The notes under the pieces were generated by a model. That model did not search any database. It was given only the letters and a program-made list of their open reading frames with translations, and was not told the DNA's origin. Shown here one piece after another: positions 22,821 through 35,929 of a stretch of DNA of 64,000 bases; the stretch's first letter is position 1; each line of letters starts with the position of its first letter. The stretch comes from Polytrichum commune (Eukaryota; Streptophyta; Polytrichopsida; Polytrichales; Polytrichaceae): the NCBI GenBank assembly GCA_950295325.1, contig OX485804.1:8370001-8434000 (forward strand), written 5' to 3'. The position numbers were made by a program, and so were the translations under genes.

Positions 22821-23735
22821 CTAACCTACCCCCACACATACAGGTGTCCATTTAAGACGAGCGACTGAATTAGGCCCGCTAAATTTACGTTATATACCGG
22901 GCCCTTGAAAATTGGGATCTCCCTTAGGACCTGGAAAGGGATGTGAACACGAACTCACCTACCTACCACCTCAGTCTTTCTGGACGAGAATTGGCCCGTT
23001 CACACCGCACTCCCCAAAACGAACTGACTCCCCCTTCGCTTTTCTCTCTTCTCTCCTCTCTGTCCCTTCTCGTCGCGTCTCGTGTCTCGTGTGTTTCGCT
23101 CTTGTCATCGCCAACACTTACACACAGACACAGACATTGCTTCTCCTCCGCATCTCGCATCCTTGACACTCTACCAAACACATTCAGATTGCTGCACTGC
23201 CAATCGCTAAGTTGGGTCAAGAAGATCATCATCATCATCGCCACCGGCCACGTTGTGTCCGCCCGGCGCACGCTTAGATCACATCGAACCACCTGCGAAC
23301 ACTCACTTAAGCGGCGACATCTTCCGCTCTCACGTTTCCATCCCGACTTTTTCCCCGCCCTGTAAGCTTAGGGTTTTGCGGAGGCAGCGCGGGGGTGGAG
23401 TGGAGTGTTCTTTTTTTTGATTTATTTTGTTTTATGTATTTGGGATTTGGTGTTTGGCAAGCGTGGGAGTGGAGGTGGTGGGATCATCGACGGTGGTGTG
23501 GTGGACGGAGCTGGGTTTGGTTTGGCGGAGAGAGAAGAGCAGATCCGGGGGGCTTTGGTGGTCGCCAGGGGTTTTGGGGATTTGGAGGGTGAGGGTGAGG
23601 GGAGGTTTGAGGTTTTGGAGCTGGCAATGCGGGCGGTTCATAGAGGAGAGAGGTTTTAGAGCAGCATTTTGCGGTGGCTGTGGGAGGCAGCAGTAGCTGT
23701 GAGAAGGTGAGAGATAGAGAGAGAGAAAAGTGAGG
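22821..23735 (+). promoter_or_regulatory. Upstream region and 5' leader of PPI-like gene B
   Basis: GC content rises from about 22900. Pyrimidine-rich tracts (23035-23110) precede a purine-rich leader. From about 23365 it parallels the leader of gene A (AGGGTTTTGCGGA, GAGCAGCATTTTGCGGTG). Overlapping open frames on both strands at 22912-23366 and 23395-23696 reflect base composition and are not called as genes. Confidence 0.5.
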
Positions 23736-26700
23736 ATGATGAACGGGGAGGTGGAATCGTCCCATGGGACGGTGACGGATCTGCCCTCGGAAGTGGTGGA
23801 GAGCAGCAACAAGGAGGAGTTGGTGTCCGCCACGCATGAAGAAGAGGAAGAGTCCTCGCAAGAGGCTCCGGATGATCAAATGCTGGTAAGTTGATGAGGC
23901 ACTCTTTTGGGCTTCTTTTGGATGTGAGCGTAAATTGTTTTCCTTCATCTTGTAATAAGAGAGGGAGAAAGAGACAGGGGCCCTTTTGTATCATTGTCAT
24001 CCTCAGTCTGTCGCCCGCTGGGCTGAAAATATTCGATCTGTAGCCTCCAACAGTGTTGTCCTTCCTTATTTGGTAAGTGCCTGCGAAGAGGGCTTTGACC
24101 GCGACGTACCAGTTCCACACTTGCGATTGAGAAGGTGAAGGGGTTGCGATGACGATGGCAATGCTCTCTGCTGATCTGTTTGTTGAGTCGCGCTCGTGCC
24201 CTCCTTAGTAGGTAATCAGAGACCTGAACTCTGGATATGGGGCGCGGCGAGTCGAAAGTGACTCCGACCCCGGTTTAAGGAGCCCATGGGAACCTTGGAA
24301 TTTACGAAACGTAGCGTAGACCTCAACTACCTTAGATTGCCCTCATCGTGCTACCACAACGATTCCGGCTTCTTGGTTTCTCTTTTTCGTTACACAATGA
24401 AAGAGAACATCTGTAGATGCCCCGTTGGAGACATTTTTCTCTGTAACTTTTCTGCTTTACGCATGCTTTCATGAAGGCCGTAAGGCTATGCCGAATGTGT
24501 GGGTCTAGGAGTCAGTTGCCTTTGTATTCTGCAACCTACTGTTGTGGGTCGGGAAAGGTCCTAGATTTGCAGAGGGAGGAGACTGTGGAACCTTAGTGTC
24601 TGGTTATTGGTGCCTAGGATGCTCCCATCATGCAACTTCACTGGAATTGTGAGGAATCCTGGGTTCTAGATTTGCGAGATGGTTCAATATGTTGACTGAA
24701 TATGTGTGACTTGATAATGTGAGAAGTGCAGCAAAGTGTTTCTTGCAGTCGTTTGGACTTGCTGTACATGTTTTGTGCTAGGTTTTGTTTTCAATTTAAG
24801 CTACATCTGCAGTTGCTCCAATACCTGAAAGACTGGAAATGGTGGCTCTTGATCTGAACAGGAAAATGGAAGTGTAAAGGAGGAAATTGCAGATCTTGAC
24901 GCCATGAGTGCCGGTAAGTTTTCTGCTAGTACCATAAAGGTATTGAATTTTAATTCTGGTATACTCGCACCATACTCAGTTGCTTGTAGGTGTTGTTTTG
25001 GACTTTCATGTTTATTGCAGTAGCTTATCTAGAAACTGAGGGTTTGGGGTTTTATTCGTGGTGATTACTAGAGTTTTTCCCGAGTTGGATGGCTGTCAAA
25101 GGTGTGTTTCTTGCTGTTGTCATATAACGTTAGTTGTAAGCAGAATTGGGTTCATTGTTGTCATGTTCGGGATTTTGCACTCTAAAATACCACCTGGATA
25201 AAGGTAATACCCCCTGTTTCATCTTCGAGGCTGTTATTCATTGTGGGCAAGTTTTGTCAGCTCTTCATAATTTCTGGTCTTCCTTTTATGTAGGAGGTGG
25301 ACCTCAAGATGAGGCATCAGCACGAGGTTCAGAAATTCCATTGAATTCTGAAGAAGACAGGCTCCCTGAAGATGTTTTCCGGAAGTCTGTTGAATTGGAT
25401 GTACTTGAGGAGCTGAGGAATGGTCATCCTGAAGCCCGATGTGAGGAAGTGGAGATTCTTGATAGCTGCAGTAGTGTATTGCCAAATGGGACACATGAAG
25501 TGTTGGAGGAGGAGAGTGGAGATGTAGATCCTGTGCCTTTTAGTAAGTTTTGTGTATATTTTGGAGTGTTCTTGGAGTTAGTTCTGGCTGTTTCTTCCTT
25601 TCATTATATGTGAGACAGTTGATGTTTACACTAATGTAGTGCAGTCACACAGACCTTTAAACTAAAGGTATTGGGTTTTCCTGAGCTCTATTGTTTCTGA
25701 TATAGCAGGTACGTCTCAAACTGAGGAGGTAACAGGAGGTTCAGAAGTCCCACTCGAAATTGAAAATGACGGGCTCCAGGAAGATACCTCACTTCAATCA
25801 GTGGCTTCAGATGTGACTGAGAAATTGCCAAATGGACATCCTGAAGTTGAGATAGGGGACTCAGAGAGCCGTTCAACTGAAAGTGGCGATGGCAATGCTG
25901 TGGCTGCTAGTAAGTTTTTTGTGTTTTGGTTTTCTACAGAAGTTGATATTGACATCTTCTCATCACTTTTATGTTACCACGTTCTTGTCGTAGGTGTCAC
26001 GTTTGTTGCGTAGCTTGAGTGTTGTCTTGATTGGTATGCAAATTAATGAGAGGAAACCAGACAGGAGTTGTTCAAGGTACTCATTGGACCACGAGCATCT
26101 GAGTATAGAGTCCTTTGATGTCATGTTTGACATATTAAACACAGGACAGTTCCTAATATTTAACTGCTCTTTGCATTCAGAAAGTTTTCTAGAACATGTC
26201 TGCATTCAATGTGGAGGGCCTCTAATGTTTCTAAGTGGCTTCCACAAGCCTAATATAGGCTTGTCTGTTTCCTTATATTGTAGGTACATGTGCAGATGAG
26301 GAATCAGCAGGTGGTTCAGAAATTCCTTTAGATGCTGCAACAGAGGAAGTCTCTTTGCCATCAGCTCCATTGGACGTAGCTGAGGACCTGCCTAATGGAC
26401 ATTCTCAAGTTGAGGATGAGAAAGTGGACATTCATGATAGCCCAAAGACTGCAGTGCCCATCTTATCTGGTTGGGCTCAAGCAGTCATGAAGGGGCGTGT
26501 GCAAAATGTAGAAACTGTGCCAACTGGTAAGTTTTGTGTTTGTTCTTTTTTTGTGTCTCTATAATTTTTTCTTGCATTCTTTTTGTTCATTGCTCATCAC
26601 TATCATTGCATATACATTTTTGTGTTGTAGTTTCTGGTAATCCGAGTTAGGTTCCTGGATTTTCTAAGAAAATGGCCATAGGTCTCCTGAGCTCCACAAG

Positions 26701-29456
26701 ATCCTGAGGCCCTGAATATACACCTTCAGGAACTGGGCTTAGAATATGATTATTTATTTCCATTTTGTCCTGATTTTGTTTCATGTATGACATTTATTCC
26801 TTCATGGAGTGTATATCCTCATTCTGATTTAAAATTGTTTATTTCTTTCCATATTACAGCAGTTACTCCTCAAATTGAGGAGTCAGTACGGGGTCCAGAA
26901 GTCCTTGAAATCCCTGAAAAGGATTTGCTCCTGGAAGATGCCTGCCCACAGTCCGTGTCATCAGAAGTGACCGAGGAACGGCCGAGTGGAATTGAAGAAG
27001 TTGAAAACAAGGAAGTTGAGTGTCCTGAAGACACCTGCAATACTGAACCACAAAATGGACCTACATGTAGTTCATCACCTGAAACAGCAAAGGAGCAGAT
27101 TGACATTGGTGACTCTCCTTGCTCTAGTAAGTTGCATGGAATTCTGTTTTAGTTCATGCTGGCAACAACCGTTCAAATCCTTTGAATGGTATTAAAGTTG
27201 ATGCGAATCATCATATATCAAGTCTCCTCTTCGGTCCTCATCTTGTCCAAGAATTCATACGAGGATAGAATTAAACTGAGAATGGTATTTTTAGTTTCTT
27301 TTGTATGACATGCACATGTGATCTAGAGTTATAATATCAATTGCAAGTGGAATTATGAATTGTCCTTCGTTCCATGTGGGAGTAAGTATGGCTGACTTGG
27401 AGTCAAACTTCCCTCGTACATGTTTACTAACTTAGTTTGTAATTCTCTAGATGAATCAGCAGGAGGTTTGGAACACCCTCTTCATCCTGAAGATCAGAAG
27501 CTCCCTGAGGATGTCTCTCCGCAGTCAGTGGCAGCAGAGAAGACTGAAGAGCTACCAAATGGCCATATTGGAGCTGAAAGTAGAAAACCAGATATTTCTG
27601 ATGGGTGGAACAGTGGGAGCACATCTGGTTGGGCAAGTGCAGACCCTCCAGGTGAAGAAAGTAGCAGCATCCCTGCAGAGGTTGGTTTGTCAACCTCTGG
27701 TGTTCTTGGGTCAGCTCCTACTCCAGTAGATGCAGGGACAGAGCAGCCAACACTGCAGCGTTATACATATTACATGATAAAAATTCCCAGACCTGTTGAT
27801 GACAAAGGTAAAGCTGATATCAGCAATGCAGAGTCCAAATTACAAGAGAAGGCAGATGAACGGGATCAGCACAATGTGCATGTTCAAGCAGCTAAGAAAA
27901 AGAGGAATGAAGCCTTTGAAAAGATGAAAGCTGCTGGAGCATTTGAGCGGGAGTGCTTGCAAAAGCTGCGTGCAAAGTATGATGAGGTGAAGCCCTTGAG
28001 GGATAGTATAAAGACGATAAAAGGAGATGAGCGAAATATGAGAGAGAGGAACCAAGGTATGCCTCGGTCTGAAGAGGATCTCAACTACAGAATTGCAACC
28101 TTGGGAAAGCGAATTCAGCATGAGACCATTTCCTTGCAGGAGGAGAAACAGTTGATGCGGGACATTAAGGCCCTTGAATCATGTCGGGAAAGTGTAAGGC
28201 AGAATGCGGCCATGAAACAGCAAGTTCAGGAATCTATGGGCAACCTGGAGGAGATTGAGGAAGCCCTGAAGCCATTGAATGTACAGTATAGGCAACTGGA
28301 AGTGGAGTACAAAGCAGCAGTTGCGAACAAAGTAGCTGCCGAAAAGGAATATGATACGCTGAATGAAGCCTATAGCAGTGTGATGGGTCAAATGCACAAA
28401 GCAAATGACTCCAGGCAAGAGGCTTATGAAGCTCGAAGGGCTCTGAAGCAACAAGAGTATGCGCGACTGAAGGAATTCTATGACAACAAGAGGGAAATAC
28501 AAACAGCAAAAGATATGGCCAGCCAACCCAAGAGCAGGCAGGCAGTTGAGGAACTCTGTAATGCTCAGGTGGAGCGGATTATGGAGCTTTGGAACAGCAA
28601 CGAGGAATTTAGGAAGAATTATGTGAAGGACAATGAAAGGAGTACAATCAGACGGTTGGAAACATTGGACGGGCGGGCTCTAGGACCAGGTGAAAAAGCA
28701 CCCACACTATCTGTCCCTTCACGAGTGGCAGAACAGAAGAGCAATCCATCAGCCACGGAGAGTGGGCGACAAGGTGGAAACACTGGTGGAGAAGCTACTG
28801 AAGAGGCAGGGGTAAAGAAGGTAAAAGCTCCAGTGAAGAAGGGCTCTAAGGCAGTTGTGGCAACAAGCACTGAGAAAACAGTCTCAAAAGAGGAGAGAAG
28901 GAAACAGAGCTCTGCAGTTCCTGAGGTTGCAGAACCTATTGTGGTGGAGAAGTCACAAGAGGAGATTGAGCGAGAGGCAGCAGAGCTGAAAGAGAAGAGA
29001 CGGGCTGCAGAGATGGCGAAAGCCAAGGAGGCAGAAGAACGAAAGAAGCGCACAGCAGAAAGGTCCCAGTTAAAGGCACAGGCATGGGCTCAGAAAGAGG
29101 CAGAGAGGAAGGAGAAGGAGAAGGAGAAGAAGAACCGCAAGAAGTCTGCAACAGTGAACTCTGTAGAAGCTGTCAATCTATCAGAGTCTGCCCCTGATGC
29201 AGAGGGCAACAAAAGTGGTCCCGAAGTCAGAGAAGCTGTGGTTGAACAGACGAATGTAAATGTGAGGCGGAAACGTGGGGTAACAGTCTCCCAGAAAACG
29301 GTCACTAAAGCAGTTGTGGAAAGCCCTTCACTTGCACGTGTGCGGAGGAAGAGTCAACACCAGAAGGTGTTTGGCCTGCCTCTGCAGACTGTGGTGGTGA
29401 TGAGCTCTGCAGCAGTAGCTGTTTTAGTTCCAATTTCAATTTTTTTGTTGCGGTAA
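23736..29456 (+). CDS. Proton pump interactor-like protein B with exon-duplicated acidic N-terminus, 7 exons
   Basis: Hand-built model: exons 23736-23885, 24862-24913, 25294-25542, 25709-25909, 26284-26526, 26860-27126, 27451-29456 join to 3168 nt (1055 aa), all GT-AG. It opens with the same MMNGEVESS start as gene A. Exons 3, 4, 5, 6 and the start of exon 7 each carry a variant of one acidic module (E-S-x-G-G-S-E-x-P-L, then LPED..QSV, then ELPNGH). Exons 3-6 begin and end in phase 1. The PPI core starts near residue 491 (YYMIKIPRPVDD), followed by coiled coil, a Lys/Glu-rich region and a tail anchor in the last 30 residues. The inferred role is binding plasma-membrane H+-ATPase, as for PPI1. 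It is a tandem direct paralogue of gene A, 22 kb away. Alternative acceptors 25706/25709 and 26860/26863 are in frame. Confidence 0.88.
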
Positions 29457-32095
29457 ATCTGGGTTGATTCTCCCAGAGGTGCACGTAATAGTAGAGACAA
29501 TAGTTTTGAAGGAATATGGGAGCAGTTTCTAGGTCTCTTGCTTTTTAGGTAAATGAGGCTAGTCACTTGAAATGATACACAACAGGAACACAAGCCTGCT
29601 CTAGATCCTGTGTTATTATCAATAAGGTTTGAAAGCATGCCTGCAATTTTTTGTCCTGAACAGGATTGTTGCCAAATAGAATACATATGTTAGTGAGATT
29701 TGTGTATTCCTGGAAATTTAGTTAAGGTATTCTTTGCATTTGGAATGTTGTAGATCAGAGTTTTTGATCCCAACTATGGAGAAACTTTTGGGTGTTGATG
29801 CACCCAGTTTTTAAAAGAGGGTGCTCCTGAGTACGATTATCTTTTGTGTGGAGAACAGTCATGGTGATTCTAAAAGTCTTGATTCTAAGACTTCATGTTT
29901 TGAGGAAGAGAATCTTCTTTCTGAAATAGACACGCTGAATGATAGATTACTCTGCTTCAACTCATCACCTAGGAAAAGACGAAGTCACATCTATTTCCGG
30001 TTCCACTTGTTTAAACTTTTAAATCTTGTTAAGGATGTGCTGAAGTCATTTGAACTGCCTTTGCAACAATTCTGCACAAAGGAATTAAAACTTTCTTTGT
30101 TGAATTTCAAGGTATGAAGGATAGCATTGCAATCAATGCATGGATTCTTAGTAGTTTCATTATAATTTGCTTGTCATAGGTGAGATTGTGGTTGATGTCC
30201 ATGATCTCCCAGTTGTCTTCCTCATTAAGCTGGACATGTCTCAGTCAAACACCAGCCTTATTCAAACATGTACTTTGGGTGCAACATGGTTCAGTATTCT
30301 CCTTAAACAACGGTTCATTGGTTGGGATAGGAAAAACATCAATGGCCCACACCCACTCAATGCGAACTGCTTTAGGCACACTTATACAACCATTTCAAAA
30401 GATCTCAAATTTGTTCTTTGAAAGATTGTTGCAAATTGAGGGGAAGTCACCTTAATCTCATTCTTATGGCATTGAATTCGTAAAAGATTTGCTAATTCAT
30501 TGGAATTTCTCTTGAATATATCAAAGGAGGCCAAATCTCTTGGGAGTAAGGCGCATCTACCTTAGTTGCATGGGATACTTTAGTTTGGTAATTTGCTGTT
30601 CCCCTAAGAGCATGCCCAACAACAATGCCAAGTTGATGGGTAATGATGTCCCGCAGATAAGGTTTCAACTCCATAGCCCAAGAGACCTTGCCATTGTCAC
30701 AAGGGTTGGGTGGGTGGGCATTTGGGAGGACTAAAGCTGCCATAATTGTCTTAGTTGGGGTGGAGGGATCTTCCAACAACACCAAAGTTTTATCCCATTC
30801 GGAAAGACTAGTTGAAGAAGGGAAATAGGCCCGAAAATGCCGTTGGGTGGGGGGGAGTATCGTTGCCTTTATTGGTAAATTTTGCAAAGTGCATGATGTT
30901 GTCCTTGCTCTTGATTAGTCCATGATTATGGAGGATGACAATTTTTATTTCTAATTAATTAATAAATTATTCTTATCAAATCTTGCAAGGTCTCCAATCC
31001 TTGTTGGCGCAATAACTTTGCATGCAACTACAAACTTGTTGACCACATTTGTTGGACTTTTTAAAATTAATGTCCAACACCCAAATACATGCCCAAGGGA
31101 AAAATTGGAGAATGCTAATATGGTATCCACAATTCTTGTGGTTGATCACCTTGTGGTAGCATGTCTTGAGAGACAAGGCTATCTTCGATATTAATAATGC
31201 ATTGAAATTGATGGGGTCATCTTGGTATGTGGGCTAAGGTTCCCTTGACATCATGAGGTTGTCTTGCACAATTTTTACATTGTTGTGGCATTTGAGATCG
31301 CAATTGGCAGCTCTTGGGTGGGGTTGCTTTAACAACAATATTGCGACCCCATGCATATGTCACAATGGTTGGCAACTGCCATGAGATTTGGCCCCTCTTT
31401 AGTTATGGCACTTGGGTGCTCATGACCCCTGCCCCCATGACGCTAAATAGGACACCCCATTGGTATGCTCCACATGCTATTGGGGCTGGTTGTGATAGTG
31501 TTTGGGCGTTGAGTGGGCATGGAAATGCACGGATGGCTACACAATTGTCTTAGAAACCCAGTGGATGAAGGTAGGGTCATACTTATTCCTTGGAGCTAAT
31601 TTTGTACTAATTTTTGTGCTAAGAATTGATACTATATATATATATGAAATTTGTGGATGTAATTAAGATGGGACGGGTGACAAGAGGAAGTAGTAGGAAC
31701 ATTGATAAATCTAAGTTATTGTTGGATTATGCCTAAAACAAGATGCATAACACATTTTGGATGCAATATCCTATTTGGTGGGTGAGAGATTGAGAAGTAA
31801 TAACAGCGTGCTCATGGAACTATCATGTTGGGTTTGATTTGCACCATGAGATGTTTGTGTAGGGTCAAGGTCTGATCTTAACTAGGTAAGTTGTCTTCTT
31901 GATTGTTATAATCTTATAGTCTTTTTTATGCATTTGTAAATGTTAGAAAATACCATTATGATTACCTGTGCCAGTCTCATAACCAAAAACATATATCTTT
32001 TTAACATTTCAATAGGATGCCCAAAAATAGAAGAAAATAAATACCTTGCTTACAGCAACCAACAAGCATCGTGAAAATTGAAGTTTTTCATAACA
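29457..32095. other. 3' flank of gene B and unassigned sequence
   Basis: The first 250 bp or so is likely 3' UTR. Open frames at 29821-30117 (+), 30167-30421 (+), 30492-30887 (-, 131 codons) and 30976-31176 (-, Cys/His-rich) are unrecognised. They sit in one 1.7-kb stretch that could be a decayed gene or transposon; no start, splice or domain signal ties them together. A TA run lies at 31630-31645. Confidence 0.35.
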
Positions 32096-32701
32096 CGGGC
32101 TATGTTCAGGGAGAACCGGCAGTGAGTTACAGATGAACCGGTTGAGTTTGAGAAATAACCGGTTGAAGTTCAAGACTGCAGGAAACTTACCGATCATTTT
32201 AGAGGAATTTATAGAATATACCCCAATTTAATAAAGGAAAACCGGAGGATGTCAACATGTAACCGGTTGGACTTGCAAACACTAGCTAGGATCTCAACCG
32301 ATTAGTATGCCCAAAATCCTCCCCGATCACTGCACAGGGGTGCCAAAGCATAAAACACAAACACTCATAGCGCACCTGCAAATATCCAGTTTTTGCATGT
32401 GATTTGATAATTTTAAAAGCATTGACCCCACCAGCACCCAGGAAGTTTTCGGGCATATATAGTCGGCCAAGATCCTAGTGATTGTAAATCCAGCCGGTTA
32501 CAGGTTGACATCTTCCAGTGTTGTTTTAATTCATTTGAGGTTTATTCTTCTATAGATTCCTCTAAAATGATCGGTAATTCTCCTCAAGTCTCCAACTTCA
32601 ACTGGTTGTTTCTCAAACTCAACCACTTATTTCTCAAACTCAACCGGATCATCTGTAACGAACTGCCGGTTATTCCCGGACATACAGTAGGACCCCACCC
32701 A
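32096..32701. mobile_element. Foldback-type element with long inverted repeats
   Basis: The left arm from CGGGCTATGTTCAGGG through ACAGATGAACCGGTTGAGTT matches the reverse complement of the right arm (TATGTCCGGGAATAACC, ACAGATGATCCGGTTGAGTT). Complementarity continues inward past TTTTAGAGGAAT to a second block (AACCGGTTGG / CCAGCCGGTT). The arms are at least 190 bp of about 606 bp. The right arm has an extra local duplication of the TTTCTCAAACTCAACC segment. No coding region; superfamily unknown. Confidence 0.65.
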
Positions 32702-33165
32702 AGCATTTTCCAGTGCATATAACGTAACTGTCTGACATGAATGCGAAGATTTTGCTATCTTGTGGCTCACTTCACAATGTTCACTCTTTAGTGGCATATA
32801 GAATATGACGTAATCTATTCAAGATAACATAAAGAAAATCTTCAAAAGCCCCCAAAGCTGAGTGTATCGAGGTTCCAGTTTTTAGCGTCGTGTTTTAAAT
32901 AGATGTTTACAGCCACACAGTTGTTTTCGTCATTTGTCTTGCATGTCCAGAGGTGGGAAGGAAGGTGGCCAAACAATTGGAGAGATTCAATATCCAACAG
33001 TGTCTTTGTGATTTGATGCTTTGAATCGGCAGTTTGGATCACACTATGAATCTTGATGAGCAGCCCAGAGGTACAAATAATTCCTGTCTATCCAACATGA
33101 GTTTCATAGGGTGTAGTATAGGTTGTCTAATCTAGTGTCTTTGTAAATTTATGCTTTTCGTCTTA

Positions 33166-33450
33166 GGGCCGGTTCACAGGGGATCCCAAGTCCCAAGTCA
33201 CTTGAGGTCAATTCGTGCAACCTCAGTTGTTAAGAGCATGGAAGTTGGGATTTGTCACTTCATACGAGGTCCCAAGTCCCAAGTCCCAAGTCACTTGAGG
33301 TCAATTCGTGCAACCTCAGCTCTTAAGAGCATGGAAGTTGGGATTTGTCACTTCATACGAGGTCCCAAGTCCCAAGTATGACATGGATGCCTACATGGCA
33401 ACACTTTTTGGAGGTGAGGCTCGGGACTTGTGTTGAGAGTTGGGTCAAGC
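33166..33450. mobile_element. Truncated relative of the 1-1107 array element, inverted orientation
   Basis: TTA at 33163-33165 precedes GGGCCGGTTCACAGGGGATC. The body (CCCAAGTCACTTGAGGTCAA, CATGGAAGTTGGGATTTG) is the reverse complement of the array units. A segment of about 92 bp is duplicated in tandem (33183-33274 and 33275-33371). The expected right terminus is missing after about 33450, so the element is truncated. Confidence 0.6.
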
Positions 33451-33847
33451 AAAAAGTCATTGGTGAAACTCATTATGTTGACAAAACAATCTACAGTACA
33501 TATCTAATGATGTTGGGAATTTTCTTTGGATGTGATGACCTACCATAAAAAATTCAACCACATGAACCTCCTCTCTGAGCTCTCAAACCCCGGGTATGCA
33601 ATTCCCATATTATACGCGGGGGGCATAGGCATTAAAAAGGCTTAGAGGATGGCTCTTGTAAAAATTATATCAAATTATACGAAAATTAAAGGACCAAAAA
33701 TTTGGGTGAAAGACCAAATTACATAAAAATGAGATGTAGAGAAAGTTGGGTTGCATATTTATTTAAACATAAACTCCACAACATATGTAAAGATTTTAAC
33801 CTTTTTAACCTTGTTGAGTGTCTAATTTAAAAAACATCCACACAAGT
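33451..33847. other. Unassigned intergenic sequence
   Basis: AT-rich. No gene or paired repeat seen. Confidence 0.35.
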
Positions 33848-33888
33848 CTATCTATATGTATCTATATGTATCTATCTATATGTATCTA

Positions 33889-33931
<43 letters not shown>

Positions 33932-33976
33932 CTATAGCTATATAGCTATATATCTATATCTATAGCTATATAGCTA

Positions 33977-34015
<39 letters not shown>

Positions 34016-34033
34016 ATCTATATATCTATCTAT
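33848..34033. repeat. Compound microsatellite (TATC/TCTA, CT, TA)
   Basis: About 186 bp of TATCTATATG variants, a (CT)n block, a (TA)n block, then (CTAT)n. Likely hypervariable in length. Confidence 0.95.
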
Positions 34034-34339
34034 ACCTTGTCTTTGCAAAATGGGAAGTAAGTAAAGATAATACAAAAAAATAATTATAAGACCAATAAAA
34101 AGAACTAAGGCTCCCTATAATAAGAAAATACCTCAAGTTAACTTAAGACACTTAATCGTATATTGAGAAATATAATATAGCCCAATCTATATCATGAAAG
34201 TGCTTGACATACTATATGTTTGTGTTTACATGTGTATAACATGTATTGTATGTTTTTATGTTGAATATTACTATTGTTTTGAATTGATGATCACATGTTC
34301 TTCTCTATATGAATTATGATGTGTTAGTTATAGGTGAAT

Positions 34340-34985
34340 CTTGAATTAGATTACATAAGTTGTAGGCATATTACATGCCTATATGAGTTATAGTTTACAT
34401 CACATTGACATATTGCATGTGCATGTCTATAAGGGGTATAATATGACGAATATAACATATGTGCATAATGCAAAGTTACATGTGTGTGGTTTAAAAAGGC
34501 AAGTGGATAGAACATGCAAGTTGTAGGCGTGGTACATGCTTGTATGAGATATAAAACTTATGAGCATTTTTTGTGTTGTTACATGTATGGGTTAAAAAGG
34601 ACATATACACTATTCCACATGTTCTTTTTAGACCGTGCATTTATGAATATGCTCGTGAGTTATATATTATAACTATTTCAGACACAAACATGCAATATGT
34701 TTGTGTGTGATGAAGTATAGGTCATGTAGGCATGTCATATGCCTACAACTTACATATTCTAAAGCGTACGCAAGTTTTCAAACATACACATACAATTATG
34801 CAATAAACAATAATTATATACACACATTATGTATTTATAGTTCCTACAAACACAAACATGCAACATGTCCATGTGGTACATTGTACAACTCATATATGCA
34901 TGTAATATGTCTACAACTTACGTACTCTAAGTCCACATGCCTTTTGTAAACCCTTACACATGAATATGCATTATACGGACAAGTT
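34340..34985. repeat. Cluster of inverted and direct repeats
   Basis: At least four copies of a unit containing CTACAACTTA and a nearby CATGCAATATG/ACATGCCTA motif occur here. Two (about 34345-34430 and 34495-34620) are inverted relative to the other two (about 34680-34800 and 34850-34970). The unit length is about 100-150 bp. No coding signal. Confidence 0.5.
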
Positions 34986-35530
34986 ATCTCATGAGATGGT
35001 TGAACCTACTATCATAAAGATAGTTTTCATAAGGTTGAAGTATCATGTTATGTGAAAATGTTGCAATGTTGTCTGAGGGGAATCAATCTCTAACAATTTC
35101 ATTGCAAGGGCTAAGATGAATCCACCTATCATGAATGATGATCTATAATGGATCAACATGCAAGTACATATTTAAGCCTATGAGATGGAAATCCGAAAGA
35201 AGACCATCATAAGTCATCTACCAATTTCACTTAAAGAATTCATGAATTATCACCTTGACTCTAAAATTTTCTAACTCTCATATTCCTCATTTGGGTTTAC
35301 TTATATACACATATTAGTTCTATTTTATTATCAAATCTCTACATATATATGCTGAAATCCAAAAAGTGTCCATAATAGGTGCACCCATTTTCATAGTCTT
35401 TTGTTGGGTTAGTTTCAGGCTGCATGATTCCTATTCATATTCGAATGGTAGAATTTGGCTACAAGAGACAAGCAAATAATGATGGGCTAAGTTTTTCCAA
35501 CCATATTATGGGCTCTAGATCAACATCGTA
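34986..35530. other. Unassigned intergenic sequence
   Basis: Nothing recognisable on either strand. Confidence 0.35.
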
Positions 35531-35929
35531 CTAAGGTAGGGGTGGCAATTTCTGTGCGGGTCCTAAAGTCGACCCCTATGTCGGAAGCACCTTTTTAGGT
35601 GCTTTTACCTGGGTTTACAAAAACACCTATCAAGGTGCTTTTACCGTTCACAGCGCTGCCAACATTTCATCGGTTTAATGCTGCTAGCGATCGGTTTTAG
35701 AAATCCACCCAGTGGATATACCACGTACCCTATGTGCGAGTGTTGGTCACTCTACAAGGTTTCCTTTAAAAATTTGTAGGAAATCATAAACATGCTGGAA
35801 ATTTTTGATTTTTTCATAGTTGCTCTTGCACCAGCTTTGCGGAGCGCTCAAAATTTATAAAAAAATTAGTTTCAACATCCCAACTAGGCACATCTAAAAT
35901 TTGGACGGAAATAGCCACCCCTACCTTAG
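35531..35929. mobile_element. 399-bp hAT-like MITE (TAGGGGTGGC termini)
   Basis: The left end CTAAGGTAGGGGTGGCAATT and the right end (reverse complement CTAAGGTAGGGGTGGCTATT) form a near-perfect inverted repeat of about 20 bp. TAGGGGTGGCAA is a common terminus of plant hAT MITEs. An 8-bp target duplication is not evident; GTA flanks both ends but may be chance. Confidence 0.6.

Noticed and set aside
30492..30887. 131-codon minus-strand frame
   Set aside because: No domain, transit signal or neighbouring exon; no recognisable family. Kept only as a note in the intergenic entry.
33848..34033. CRISPR-like repeat array
   Set aside because: It is a simple tetranucleotide/dinucleotide microsatellite without unique spacers.
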